A stretch of 64,000 bases of DNA from Secundilactobacillus oryzae JCM 18671 (GTDB lineage Bacteria > Bacillota > Bacilli > Lactobacillales > Lactobacillaceae): NCBI RefSeq assembly GCF_000740055.1, contig NZ_BBJM01000001.1, positions 62,001-126,000 on the forward strand, given 5' to 3'. Shown here in pieces: positions 36,695-45,683 of the stretch. The notes beneath the pieces are model-generated. The model was not told where the DNA came from, did no database searches, and worked only from the letters and a program-made list of their open reading frames with translations. The position numbers and the translations under genes are program-made. Within the stretch, counting starts at the first letter, position 1; each line of letters begins with the position of its first letter.

Positions 36695-37336
36695 CTAAAC
36701 AGCTAAATGGGCAACCAATTCATAGATTGGCCCCTTTTTACTGAACTTTTCTTCATACTCAGTTTCAACGTTCTCATCATTCTTCGTGCTCTGGTGGAGA
36801 TCCAACCAGACTTCATCAAATGTTAAGCCAAAATTATTGAAGCTAGTCAGTGAGTATTCAAACAAGAGTCGATTATCCGTTTTAAATTGAATAAGGCCGT
36901 TATCTTTTAAGATAGTGATGTAACTCTTTAAAAAGCCTGGTGACGTCAATCGACGTTTTTCATGACGCGTCTTTGGCCATGGGTCAGAGAAATTCAAATA
37001 AAGTTGGCTAATCTCCCCTTCGGCAAATAACTCGGCCACATCTGCACCATCAGTTTCCACCAATTGAACATTTGTTAATTCACTTTCAACAACTTTTCTT
37101 AATGCCACCGCAATAACGGATTCCTGAATTTCGATTCCAATGAAATTCAGTTCTGGATGTTGTCTTGCCATTTCGACAATAAACTGACCCTTTCCAATTC
37201 CAATTTCAATTTGCAACGGTTGTTTTGATGGGAATCGGTCCTGCCAATTACCAATTTGTGCCTTTGGATCAGTGACAATGAGATCAGCATGATCCTTAAT
37301 GTATCCTGCTGCCCATGGCTTTTTTCTAACTCTCAT
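36695..37336 (-). CDS. trmB: tRNA (guanine-N7-)-methyltransferase
   Basis: A 213-residue SAM-dependent enzyme making m7G46 in the tRNA variable loop. SAM motif IEIGIGKGQFIVEMA, the catalytic-site segments LNFSDPWPKTRHEKRRLTSP, and LIQFKTDNRLLFEYSL are the classic TrmB signatures. ATG 37336 follows GAAAGGAAGTTCAA. Between ytmP and trmB is a small possible ORF (37353-37418) whose stop is 16 nt before this start. ytmP is immediately upstream, the usual ytmP-trmB arrangement in Bacilli. Confidence 0.96.
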   Translation of the reverse strand: MRVRKKPWAAGYIKDHADLIVTDPKAQIGNWQDRFPSKQPLQIEIGIGKGQFIVEMARQHPELNFIGIEIQESVIAVALRKVVESELTNVQLVETDGADVAELFAEGEISQLYLNFSDPWPKTRHEKRRLTSPGFLKSYITILKDNGLIQFKTDNRLLFEYSLTSFNNFGLTFDEVWLDLHQSTKNDENVETEYEEKFSKKGPIYELVAHLAV

Positions 37337-37352
37337 TTGAACTTCCTTTCAT

Positions 37353-37418
37353 TTACCGTGTGACTACAATAAGAAATGACTGATCCCCCTCTTTAAACTC
37401 ACGAAGAAGTTCAGCCAT
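37353..37418 (-). CDS. Possible short ORF between ytmP and trmB
   Basis: ATG 37418 to TAA 37355 gives 21 residues (MAELLREFKEGDQSFLIVVTR). The frame is open a further few codons upstream (INNDE), overlapping the ytmP stop region by one-base shift. The composition looks protein-like, but there is no clear ribosome binding site and no homolog is known to me. It may be a frame-shifted remnant of the ytmP C-terminus, a small peptide, or chance. Confidence 0.25.
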   Translation of the reverse strand: MAELLREFKEGDQSFLIVVTR

Positions 37419-37425
37419 CTCGTCA

Positions 37426-38208
37426 TTATTTATTCCGAATGTTATCTAGCAATAAAATTGCCTTATTCATCATGTGATATCTTTGGCTTTCAAATCCATG
37501 TTGAATCGTGGTGAGACAATACAAATTACTATACCATCTAATTCGATTCTTGATTTCATTTGTTACCTGGTTACCCGAATAATTTTCGATCCACTCGTCC
37601 CAATCTGAAACGGGAACGTAAGCGCACAAGAGCATACTTAAATCGTATGCTGAATCGGCAAACTTTGCCGAATCCCAGTCAACCAAATATAGGCGACCAC
37701 TATCCGACAGTAACCAATTTTTATGGTTAAGATCACCATGACAAACTTCGTAATGGTCTTCGCCTAAACTATTAATCGTTGTCTTTAGATATTCCAGGGA
37801 TTGTTTAACTAATGGATGAACTAATAATGATTGTGATAAGCGTGTTTCAAGTTCCAAAAGTAGGTTTTGAGGTGAAATCACCTTGCCACCAACCTTTCGA
37901 AGCATTTCTCTTAACAATTCAGAATGATGCACCCGATGTAACAACCGGCCTACCGCTGCATTTTTCATCTCTGAACGCTTTAAAGTACGGCCATTAAGCC
38001 ATTCTTGTGCGGTTAAAATATCGCCAGATGACATCCGCTTTGTCCAAACCAGCCGAGGTGTAATATTCTCTACGGAAAGGGCCGCTAAGAAGGGAGAGGC
38101 ATTGCGCTTCAAAAACAACTTTTGCTCGGCGTTGGTACCCATATAGGCCGTACCAGTATCCCCGCCAAGTGGCTGAAGTCGCCACCCTAATTCAAGATCC
38201 ATGTTCAT
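37426..38208 (-). CDS. ytmP: Aminoglycoside phosphotransferase-like kinase (YtmP family)
   Basis: A 260-residue protein kinase-like fold enzyme of the APH/choline kinase type. The catalytic segments are the Brenner motif CHGDLNHKNWLL and the metal-binding LVDWDSAKFAD. The N-terminus WRLQPLGGDTGTAYMGT resembles a nucleotide-binding loop. YtmP proteins phosphorylate an unknown small substrate; drug resistance is not implied. The start is ATG 38208 because GGGGGAGG lies about 8 nt upstream. It is followed by the short candidate ORF and trmB. Confidence 0.87.
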   Translation of the reverse strand: MNMDLELGWRLQPLGGDTGTAYMGTNAEQKLFLKRNASPFLAALSVENITPRLVWTKRMSSGDILTAQEWLNGRTLKRSEMKNAAVGRLLHRVHHSELLREMLRKVGGKVISPQNLLLELETRLSQSLLVHPLVKQSLEYLKTTINSLGEDHYEVCHGDLNHKNWLLSDSGRLYLVDWDSAKFADSAYDLSMLLCAYVPVSDWDEWIENYSGNQVTNEIKNRIRWYSNLYCLTTIQHGFESQRYHMMNKAILLLDNIRNK

Positions 38209-38286
38209 TTGCCAAACCTCCCCCAAAAGTTGATTCAAGCTTAATTTTATTAGGAGTTTGCCCCAGGGTCAAGCTTATTTCCGGAA

Positions 38287-39498
38287 TTATTTTTTCCGTA
38301 ACCGAGTTGGCATATAAAAGCGAACTAATAGGAAAATTTCAACCAGTTCAATCACCAGACTCAGCGCAGCTGTCTGCCAGTCCAGACGTGCGATGAGTAC
38401 GGTTAGTGAGAACAAGATGGCCGTTGCCACTAATGCGATAGTTGTTGTCCGATTAAAGCCAGCAATTTTCTGCTTCTCGGTAACGGGATAAAGATGTGTA
38501 AAAACGTTATCGTCAAAATGAAAATAAAACGGAATTAACTGGAATCCGATTAAGTAGATGAACAAAACGGCTAAAGCTAAAACCAACCACTGCTGATCAA
38601 TGAAAATCAGTAAGGCCATGCCCAAGAGCGTGAGTCGTAGGTAAAGATTACTAAACTCACTGCCCCGCAAAATCCCCCGACTAAATAGATAGCGATAAGT
38701 ATTTGCACAAGTTGGTTGAATTCTGGCCAACACAAAGTCCAGATACCGACGCCGTTTAACACTACCCGTAATGGATGGTACGTTCGTGAAGAGGTTAAAG
38801 AACCGGTAAATGCCAAGCATTCGGTTGTTTTCTAATTGAATGGCTCGTTTCCAATCGATTTGGACGCCTTGCCAGCGCTTATAGCTAATAGCATGCATCC
38901 CAACGGTGAAAATGATAGCCAGTAACAAGCCCAACCAAACGTTGACTAGGTACGCCAATGCAATAATTGCAACGGGCAAGATAACCTTAAAAATCAACCC
39001 ATTTCGAATCAGGCGATGTTGATATTGATAGCGCAAAACAACCTCGCGCTCCATCAAACCATACTTTAAAACGAGTTGAATCACCAACAAGCCGATCAGC
39101 ATCGGCCAGGAGATGGGATTCGTCACTCGAACAAACGGAATTAAAATGAACCAGCCTAACAGTTGAATCAATCCCGCCATCACCGCACTATAAGTTTTAC
39201 TCTTGGTGAGATACGCATGCATACTATGTTCTCTGGGTAATAGAAAAACGACATCCGCATCTTCCATAAGCGTGGCCAACCGCCCCAATTGTAAAATAAC
39301 CGTTAAAACGGCAACAACAGTGTATGGCGCCCACCAAACATCAACCGATAGCTGCTTGAGTCCATTTGAATAACCCAATCCTAGGCCACCGACCATGAAC
39401 ATCAAAGCGATAACAAAATGATCGTTAAAGACGTAGCGTAGGTACCGCGCCATTTCCGATAAATGCTTTTTCAGTCGTTGGCTAAACAAATTGGTCAT
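38287..39498 (-). CDS. ecsB: ABC transporter permease EcsB
   Basis: A 403-residue membrane protein with about ten hydrophobic segments and little else, of the EcsB family. EcsAB in Bacillus subtilis affects protein secretion and intramembrane proteolysis. It overlaps the ecsA stop by 4 nt (ATGA). The hydrophilic stretch LLPREHSMHAYLTKSK and the repeated WQ/W loops are EcsB-like. Transport substrate is unknown. It ends about 50 nt before ytmP on the same strand, with no terminator seen, so read-through into ytmP-trmB is possible. Confidence 0.9.
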   Translation of the reverse strand: MTNLFSQRLKKHLSEMARYLRYVFNDHFVIALMFMVGGLGLGYSNGLKQLSVDVWWAPYTVVAVLTVILQLGRLATLMEDADVVFLLPREHSMHAYLTKSKTYSAVMAGLIQLLGWFILIPFVRVTNPISWPMLIGLLVIQLVLKYGLMEREVVLRYQYQHRLIRNGLIFKVILPVAIIALAYLVNVWLGLLLAIIFTVGMHAISYKRWQGVQIDWKRAIQLENNRMLGIYRFFNLFTNVPSITGSVKRRRYLDFVLARIQPTCANTYRYLFSRGILRGSEFSNLYLRLTLLGMALLIFIDQQWLVLALAVLFIYLIGFQLIPFYFHFDDNVFTHLYPVTEKQKIAGFNRTTTIALVATAILFSLTVLIARLDWQTAALSLVIELVEIFLLVRFYMPTRLRKK

Positions 39499-40229
39499 TC
39501 TTGGCCCGCCTTTGTCACGGACATGTAAATGTCATCCAAAGATTCTCCTACGCCTGGCAGCGCTTCTTGAAGTTCTGCCAAAGAACCTTCAATTTTAACT
39601 TGTCCGTCATGTAACAGAACAAATCGATCACAATATTTCTCGGCCGTATCGAGCGCATGTGTCGACATCAACACACTCGCACCCTCATGCTTTCGTTCTT
39701 CAATTAAGGAAAGCAAATCATGAACCGCTAATGGGTCCAAACCAAGGAAGGGCTCGTCAATAATCATCAGTGGTGCGTCAGTAACGAACGCGCAGACAAT
39801 CATGACTTTTTGCTTCATTCCCTTCGAAAAATTAGCGGGGAACCAGTCTAGCTTGTTTTCCAACCGGAACGTTTTCAGCAATTTATCTGCCTTTTGCCAG
39901 GCATCCTTTTCATCAAGACCATAAGCCATGATGGTCAGATTAATATGCTCACGCAGCGTCAATTCTTGATACAAAATTGGCATTTCTGGAATATAGGCAA
40001 TTTGCTGTTTGTATGATTGATTATCATCTTTAATCGTCACGCCATTAATCTTAATGATGCCTTTTTGAGGCGTCAGTAGTCCGATAATGTGGTTAATGGT
40101 CGTTGATTTGCCGGCACCATTTAAGCCAATCAGGCCGACCAATTCACCATCGCGGACGTCAAAACTAATGTCTTTTAAAACTGGAATTTGCGAATACCCA
40201 CCTACCAGGTGAGAGATTTCTAACGTCAA
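39495..40229 (-). CDS. ecsA: ABC transporter ATP-binding protein EcsA
   Basis: A 244-residue ATPase. Walker A GLNGAGKSTTIN, signature ANFSKGMKQKVMIVCAF (usual LSGGQ replaced by FSKGM, as in the EcsA group), Walker B LMIIDEPFLGLDP and H-loop MSTHALD. TTG 40229 is preferred as start: family members begin MxLEIxHLxGGYS, and AAGTGACTATT lies ahead. The frame is open to 40289, but TATAAT at 40269-40274 sits within that stretch and is probably its promoter. It is divergent from hit, the standard ecsBA-hit gene order. Confidence 0.93.
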   Translation of the reverse strand: MTLEISHLVGGYSQIPVLKDISFDVRDGELVGLIGLNGAGKSTTINHIIGLLTPQKGIIKINGVTIKDDNQSYKQQIAYIPEMPILYQELTLREHINLTIMAYGLDEKDAWQKADKLLKTFRLENKLDWFPANFSKGMKQKVMIVCAFVTDAPLMIIDEPFLGLDPLAVHDLLSLIEERKHEGASVLMSTHALDTAEKYCDRFVLLHDGQVKIEGSLAELQEALPGVGESLDDIYMSVTKAGQE

Positions 40230-40353
40230 AATAGTCACTTCATTTCTTAGCAGTTTATTGTCAGTCATTATAACATAGTCACCCCGCACCTTTCATGAAC
40301 CCTGCCAACGGATAGTGTATAATGTAACTATTAAATCGAAGGAAGGTTTTTAC

Positions 40354-40791
40354 ATGGAACATCATTACGATGACAATTGTATTTTCTGCAAAATTATCAA
40401 GGGCGATATTCCCAGTTACACGGTGTACGAGGATGACAATGTTAAAGCATTCTTGGATATTTCTCAAGGTACCCCTGGTCATACTTTAGTGATTCCTAAG
40501 ACTCACGTGCCAGATCTCTTTGCATACGATGAAGAACTTGCACAAACCGTTTTTGCTAAAATCCCCGAAATTGCTCGCGCGGTTAAAGCTTTCGATCCAA
40601 AAATTACTGGTATGAATCTCCTGAATAACAATGGAACGGTCGCTTACCAATCCGTTTTCCATTCTCACTTCCACCTTGTTCCCCGTTATACGGACCAAGA
40701 CGATTTCCGTATGATTTTCAAGGACAACTCAGCTAACTACGACGCGGCAAAATTAACCGCAATCGCGGACCAAATCAAAGCACAATTTTAG
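40354..40791 (+). CDS. hit: HIT family nucleotide hydrolase
   Basis: A 145-residue histidine-triad protein that hydrolyses nucleoside phosphoramidates and similar adenylates. The signature HSHFHLVPRY carries the catalytic His triad. A zinc-like pair is CIFCK near the N-terminus, and the ligand loop is FLDISQGTPGHTLVIPK. Start ATG 40354 follows GGAAGGTTTTTAC. It is divergent from ecsA and followed after 11 nt by a small protein and then prsA, the conserved ecs-hit-prsA neighbourhood. Confidence 0.95.
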   Translation: MEHHYDDNCIFCKIIKGDIPSYTVYEDDNVKAFLDISQGTPGHTLVIPKTHVPDLFAYDEELAQTVFAKIPEIARAVKAFDPKITGMNLLNNNGTVAYQSVFHSHFHLVPRYTDQDDFRMIFKDNSANYDAAKLTAIADQIKAQF

Positions 40792-40802
40792 GAGGTTCAG
40801 TT

Positions 40803-41114
40803 ATGAATAAGTTGCTAAAAGCGTCACTGATTGTTGGCGGAGCCGCAATCGCAACGGACCTCGCACTAAATCCAGATAAAGTTAAGAAGGTAAGTCGAAA
40901 CGCTAAGGACTTGAAAGAGGACGTACATCACTGGATGGCTACCAAAGAATCAGTCACTCAAAACGTTTCTCAGCTAGAAAAAGCCGTTTCGAACGTCATG
41001 CCTGTCATTGACGATATCAATCGAGACATTGAAAAGTTCCAATTCAAGATTCAACCCTACCTTGAAAATCTCGAATCTTTTTCGTTAGATAGTGATAAGA
41101 ATGTTACAGACTAA
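40803..41114 (+). CDS. Small YtxH/YhaH-like protein between hit and prsA
   Basis: A 103-residue protein of unclear function. The N-terminal about 20 residues (LLKASLIVGGAAIATDLAL) are a hydrophobic anchor, followed by a helical, charged region with coiled-coil character (QLEKAVSNVMPVIDDINRDIEKF). Position between hit and prsA is where Bacillus subtilis has yhaH, a YtxH-like protein, and the composition is compatible. Sequence similarity was not tested. The start ATG 40803 follows TAGGAGGTTCAGTT and lies 11 nt after hit, so it is co-transcribed. Confidence 0.75.
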   Translation: MNKLLKASLIVGGAAIATDLALNPDKVKKVSRNAKDLKEDVHHWMATKESVTQNVSQLEKAVSNVMPVIDDINRDIEKFQFKIQPYLENLESFSLDSDKNVTD

Positions 41115-41179
41115 TTGTGACGTTTTCGTATCCGACTTCTTGCGATTTATTTAAATCCAGGTCGGAAACTTTATTTTAA

Positions 41180-41200
41180 AGGTGATTGTGTTATATTAGT
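41180..41200 (+). promoter_or_regulatory. Possible prsA promoter (extended -10)
   Basis: TGTTATATT at 41189-41197 forms an extended -10 element about 60 nt before prsA. No good -35 hexamer is seen at the expected distance. Confidence 0.4.
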
Positions 41201-41256
41201 CAAAGGATATTCGCCCATAAAGGTGAGTAAATTATAATTTAGGATGTGTTCACACG

Positions 41257-42138
41257 ATGAGAAAATGGTTAATTGCACTTGCTGGTGTCTTTCTCAGTTT
41301 GACGCTAGTAGCCTGTGGTAACAAAACTGTTGCCACTACTTCTGGTGGCAAGGTCACCGAGAGTGCCTACTACAGTAGCTTGAAGAAGTCTTCAAGTGGT
41401 AAGCAGGTTCTTCAACAAATGATCTTAAACAAGGTCTTGGAAAAGGACTACGGCGACAAGGTCAAGAAGAGCGCGGTTAACAAGAAATTCAACGCTTACA
41501 AGAAGCAATACGGCTCTTCATTCAAGAGTGTGCTTCAACAAAGTGGCACAACCGCTTCTGAATTAAGAAGTGAAATTCGTTCTAACCTTCTTCTTGAAGA
41601 AGCTGTTAAGGACAACACGAAGATTACAGATAAAGCTTTGAATGCCCAATTTAAGAAATTCGAACCTAAAGTTCAAGTTTCTCAAATCTTAGTTGCTAAG
41701 AAGTCAACTGCCGAAACTGTTATCGATGGTCTTAAAGACGGTAAGAGCTTCTCATCATTAGCTAAGAAGTACTCTACTGATACAACGACTAAGAACAACG
41801 GTGGTAAGATTTCAGCATTCGACAACACCGATACATCACTTGACTCAAGCTTCAAGACCGCTGCATTCAAGTTGAAGACTGGCGAATACACAACTTCACC
41901 AGTTAAGACTGATGCTGGTTACTACGTCATCAAGATGGACAAGAATCCTGGCAAGGGCACAATGAAGGAACACAAATCTGAATTAACAGATCAAATCATC
42001 CAAGCCAAGATGCAAGATAGCACAACATTACACAACGTTGTCGCTAAGGTCCTTAAGAAGGGTAACGTTAACATCAAAGATAACGACCTGAAGGATATTC
42101 TTTCAGACTACCTTTCATCATCAAGCAGCTCAAAATAA
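41257..42138 (+). CDS. prsA: Peptidylprolyl isomerase PrsA (foldase lipoprotein)
   Basis: A 293-residue membrane-anchored foldase that folds secreted proteins outside the membrane. A lipobox LVACG gives lipidated Cys20. The parvulin-type PPIase domain at about residues 135-230 has [39 protein letters not shown] and the final GYYVIKM. The C-terminus is a Ser run (SSSSSSK). Codons are strongly biased to AAG, AAC and TTC, unlike most neighbours, indicating high expression. It is followed by a terminator shared with yhaM. Confidence 0.95.
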   Translation: MRKWLIALAGVFLSLTLVACGNKTVATTSGGKVTESAYYSSLKKSSSGKQVLQQMILNKVLEKDYGDKVKKSAVNKKFNAYKKQYGSSFKSVLQQSGTTASELRSEIRSNLLLEEAVKDNTKITDKALNAQFKKFEPKVQVSQILVAKKSTAETVIDGLKDGKSFSSLAKKYSTDTTTKNNGGKISAFDNTDTSLDSSFKTAAFKLKTGEYTTSPVKTDAGYYVIKMDKNPGKGTMKEHKSELTDQIIQAKMQDSTTLHNVVAKVLKKGNVNIKDNDLKDILSDYLSSSSSSK

Positions 42139-42143
42139 TGTAA

Positions 42144-42181
42144 ACAAAAACCGGAAAGCTTTTAGCTTTCCGGTTTTTTTG
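42144..42181. terminator. Bidirectional terminator between prsA and yhaM
   Basis: AAAAACCGGAAAGC and GCTTTCCGGTTTTT are perfect complements around a TTTTA loop, serving both convergent genes. Confidence 0.92.
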
Positions 42182-43145
42182 TGTCCTTATCCGTTAACCC
42201 TGCACCTTCAAAATCAAAGAAACGCCGGTTATCCATCCCAAAAATCTTCTCTGAAAATTCACCAGGTTGGGTATAATCTAAACCGGTTTGAATGGCCATA
42301 ATAGAAGCATCCAATTCATCCAAATCGTGCAGAATTTCAGCTTCTAGCAGTTGCGGCCTAACAGGTGATCCATATTCCAAAAGGCCATGATGAGAAAGAA
42401 TCATGTGCCGTAACAGAACCACGTCTTCAGCCGTCGGATCCAACTTAAGCGTGTCACAGGCTTCCACAATTTCACCGTCGAGCAACGAAATGTGTCCTAA
42501 CAGATTTCCCTTCACCGTATACTGTGTCGTAACCGGATCAGATAATTCAACTGTTTTGCCCAAATCATGAATAATTGCAGCCGCATACAGCAATGGTGCA
42601 TTGACCTTTGGATACTGGTCCGCTACTGAATGTGCCAACCTTAAAATTGAAATCGTATGATAGGCTAGCCCACCCTCGTATGCATGGTGGTTTGTCTTAG
42701 CCGCAGGGAATGTGAAAAAAGCCGACTGAAACTTGTTAATTAAGAACCGGACAATTCGATTCCATGTAGGATTGGTGATTTCAAACAGAACTTGGTTAAT
42801 CTCCTCCACCATATCAGACTTTTTCATCGGCGCACGCGTTACAAACAGACCCGGATCGGTCGGCTCACCACCAGCTGGCAGTCGAAGCTGCAAAATTTTC
42901 ACTTGAGCCTTACCATTATATTCTTCCCGTTTCCCCGTCAAATGGACAACTCGACCAGCTTTGAATGTCTCAATATCTTGCGCTGAAGCGTCCCAGTACA
43001 TACCAACCATTTCACCGGAGGTGTCTTCAAAAGTAAATGCGATATATTGCTTATTATTCTTCGCTGTTCGAACATCAGCAGCTTTCAGTAACACAAAACT
43101 TTCCATTTTCTCGCCCAGTTGATAGGCCATCAATTGTTTCTCCAT
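42162..43145 (-). CDS. yhaM: 3'-5' exoribonuclease YhaM
   Basis: A 327-residue exoribonuclease that trims RNA 3' ends. The N-terminal OB-fold nucleic acid-binding domain (about 12-90) has VLLKAADVRTAKNNKQYIAF, and the C-terminal HD domain has the metal ligands in NHHAYEGGLAYHT, IIHDLGKT and LRHMILSHHG. The start is ATG 43145 (MEKQLMAYQ), preceded by TGGAGGTG at a 6-nt spacing. yhaN lies just upstream (19 nt), giving the yhaO-yhaN-yhaM operon. Confidence 0.94.
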   Translation of the reverse strand: MEKQLMAYQLGEKMESFVLLKAADVRTAKNNKQYIAFTFEDTSGEMVGMYWDASAQDIETFKAGRVVHLTGKREEYNGKAQVKILQLRLPAGGEPTDPGLFVTRAPMKKSDMVEEINQVLFEITNPTWNRIVRFLINKFQSAFFTFPAAKTNHHAYEGGLAYHTISILRLAHSVADQYPKVNAPLLYAAAIIHDLGKTVELSDPVTTQYTVKGNLLGHISLLDGEIVEACDTLKLDPTAEDVVLLRHMILSHHGLLEYGSPVRPQLLEAEILHDLDELDASIMAIQTGLDYTQPGEFSEKIFGMDNRRFFDFEGAGLTDKDTKKPES

Positions 43146-43163
43146 CAAGCACACCTCCAATAA

Positions 43164-45683
43164 TTACTGTGTTAGTAAGTTAACTTGTGTGGCATCGAAT
43201 GCCATTTTCACAGTTTCGCCAGCCGTAAAATAAATCACTTGATTTTGTCGACTAATTTCTTCCAACAATTTCAATGCGGTTTGACGTCTAACACCGTCAA
43301 AACTGACAAAGGCATCATCGATTAAAATAGGCATCGGCAGTTGACGTCCAATTGTTACAGCAAAGGCTAAAGCAACCGCGAGATACAACTGCTGTGCGGT
43401 TCCCTTTGATAACTCAACCACATCAAACTGTTGCTCATCAAAACGAGTGAGCCTAATCCCCTGCTCTGTGAAGTTAACTTCATTATACCTGTTTTGAGTT
43501 AAGAGTTTGAAATATGTTTTTGTTAGCGTCAAAATTTCAGGTTGTCGGTTTTGAACGGCTTGATCAACCACCTGACCAACCAGTTTAGCTGCTAACTGAT
43601 TACTTAACCACTCAAATACTAAATCATTAATTTGCTCCTCTTTAGCGGCCTGTTGCTGCAAGAGCTCCTCATAGGTCGCATCTTGAGTCAGCCGAGCAAC
43701 TTGCATTTTCGTCTCGGCTAACTTCAAAGTTGTCACTTGCTGCTGATCATTTAATTTGGATAGCTGAGTTGCCAACTGGTTTACTTTAGTTTGCAAAGTA
43801 GCCAGCTGGTCATATTGACCTAACTCCGAGAGAAGATCAGGCGTTAATTCGGTGTTCAGCGCAGATTGTGTGGCCCGATCTTGAACCGCCGCCTGCTGCT
43901 GATGATAATGGGTTTCAAAATCAGCCACTGAAACTTCTCGATTTTGCGCCAGTAACGCTTGCATGGCTGCTGTCTGTGTCACGATTGCGCGTTGGATTTC
44001 GGCCGAACGTTGCTGAAGAATTTTTTGATTCGTTAGAGACTCCGTATTTGTCCGCTCTTCCACCTCAACTTCATTGAGATGTCGTTTCAGATCGGCAAAA
44101 AAGGTAGCCTGTGGCATCGGTTGATTTAAAAGACTCTGCCAACGCTGTTGATAATCGGTCAATTTTTGTTCAGCTAATTTGACTTGTGTTTGGGCATTTG
44201 TGAGCTCACCTTGATTCTTTTCAAGCGTCTGCAACTTTGCTTGAATCACAAACCATTGGCTATAAGGAAATGACTGCATCTGAAACGCTGCAGAAATTTC
44301 ACGTAATCGGGTTTCTGAGCCAGTTTGGTTTCCAAACGAGGTGGATCTAGGTGATTGAACGTTGCCGCCTTGGAGAACACCATATCCGATCAACCATAGG
44401 CCGACTATTGCACCAAATACCTTGACACCACCAGGCAGAAACAATAACCCTAGTAATAAAATCGCTGTCCCGGCAATTGACCAGCTATTAACATAAGAGC
44501 GTTGAGACGTAATTGATTGATTCGCAGCAACCCGACTCCGACTGGTTTGACGAGAAGGTTGCGTCTCCAATAAACGCGAGACTTCTGCCTCCGTAGCAAC
44601 GTCAAACGGAATGGTATCCCCCACATCCGCGCTTAACTGTTCTTGCTCCCAGGCCAACTTTTCAACGGTCTGCTTAAAATCTGAAAGCCGTAATTGCGTC
44701 TGCAACATTTCAGGCAACTGGTCGACTAATTGCTGCCAGTTCCCCAAATTCTGTTGCTTAATCCGCATTAAACGAGATTGTGTCCCGTTTGGAGCTTGTC
44801 TCTGCTCCAAGGCGTTTAGTTGTTGCTGCAGTTGTTCTAAGGCCATTTGTAATTTAAGGAATTGTTGCCAAGTTGATTCCGTAATTTCACTTGTATGACC
44901 AGTGTCACTCAATTTTGAGCTAAGCGTATGATAACGTTCATAAGCTGGCCAGTAATTGACTAGTGATTGTAAATGCTGATGCTGATTCGTTATTTGCTGA
45001 ATCGTTTCATGTGCTTCTTCAAGCTGTTTCTTCAAAGATTCAGCTAACTGCACCAAGTCTTGATAATGCCGATAATCCTGTCTCTTAACTTGAATTTTTT
45101 GACCTAATTGATGCTGATTTTCCAATTCAACCGCTATCGGTTGCTTGCGACCTCTCGGGCGATAAAGCTCATCTGAACGAGCCTTGAAGGCATCAATCAT
45201 TTCGGTCAGCGTATGACTGCCCACCGTCCCTATCAGGCGAATTCGGTTAGCAATATCCTGCTGAGTAAGTTGCAACACTGCATCTAATTTGTGATCAGTT
45301 AAATTAAAGACCTCGTCATACAACGCCATATCAATCGGATTAATTAAGGTATGCAGGTCTTGATGGGGTAAATCCGTCTGAGAAGTTATATTTTTTAGCT
45401 TAAAATCTCCTCCTGCCTTTCCCGCAACCCGCGTCAATTGATACGCTGTATGATTATGTTCAAAGAAGAGTTCACCACCATATCGGGAGCTATTCTTGGG
45501 CTCATAACGATTTAGTGACGATTTACGCGTCGGAAAACCAAACAGCATATCATGAATAAACCGGGCAATCGTCGTTTTTCCTGCCTCGTTTGGGCCAACG
45601 AAGGCTTGAAACTGAGAATCAATCTCAATAGTCTGATCGACGAACTTACCATAGCCATAAATCACTAATTTGGTGATTTTCAT
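43164..45683 (-). CDS. yhaN: ATPase YhaN (SbcC/RecF-like, AAA family)
   Basis: An 839-residue RecF/SbcC-like ATPase, partner of the nuclease YhaO. Walker A is GPNEAGKTTIARF near residue 30, and Walker B with signature loop ELSKGTAQQLYLAVALAFA ... LIDDAFVSFD lies near the C-terminus. Between are long coiled coils rich in Gln and Leu. Unusual for such proteins but typical of YhaN, the middle has a hydrophobic hairpin at about residues 400-440 (AILLLGLLFLPGG), suggesting membrane contact. It overlaps the yhaO stop by 4 nt. The role in double-strand break processing is inferred from the family. Confidence 0.92.
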   Translation of the reverse strand: MKITKLVIYGYGKFVDQTIEIDSQFQAFVGPNEAGKTTIARFIHDMLFGFPTRKSSLNRYEPKNSSRYGGELFFEHNHTAYQLTRVAGKAGGDFKLKNITSQTDLPHQDLHTLINPIDMALYDEVFNLTDHKLDAVLQLTQQDIANRIRLIGTVGSHTLTEMIDAFKARSDELYRPRGRKQPIAVELENQHQLGQKIQVKRQDYRHYQDLVQLAESLKKQLEEAHETIQQITNQHQHLQSLVNYWPAYERYHTLSSKLSDTGHTSEITESTWQQFLKLQMALEQLQQQLNALEQRQAPNGTQSRLMRIKQQNLGNWQQLVDQLPEMLQTQLRLSDFKQTVEKLAWEQEQLSADVGDTIPFDVATEAEVSRLLETQPSRQTSRSRVAANQSITSQRSYVNSWSIAGTAILLLGLLFLPGGVKVFGAIVGLWLIGYGVLQGGNVQSPRSTSFGNQTGSETRLREISAAFQMQSFPYSQWFVIQAKLQTLEKNQGELTNAQTQVKLAEQKLTDYQQRWQSLLNQPMPQATFFADLKRHLNEVEVEERTNTESLTNQKILQQRSAEIQRAIVTQTAAMQALLAQNREVSVADFETHYHQQQAAVQDRATQSALNTELTPDLLSELGQYDQLATLQTKVNQLATQLSKLNDQQQVTTLKLAETKMQVARLTQDATYEELLQQQAAKEEQINDLVFEWLSNQLAAKLVGQVVDQAVQNRQPEILTLTKTYFKLLTQNRYNEVNFTEQGIRLTRFDEQQFDVVELSKGTAQQLYLAVALAFAVTIGRQLPMPILIDDAFVSFDGVRRQTALKLLEEISRQNQVIYFTAGETVKMAFDATQVNLLTQ

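Noticed and set aside
37426-38208. Aminoglycoside resistance determinant
   Set aside because: The kinase fold is shared, but the ytmP-trmB neighbourhood is chromosomal and conserved in Bacilli, with no sign of transfer.
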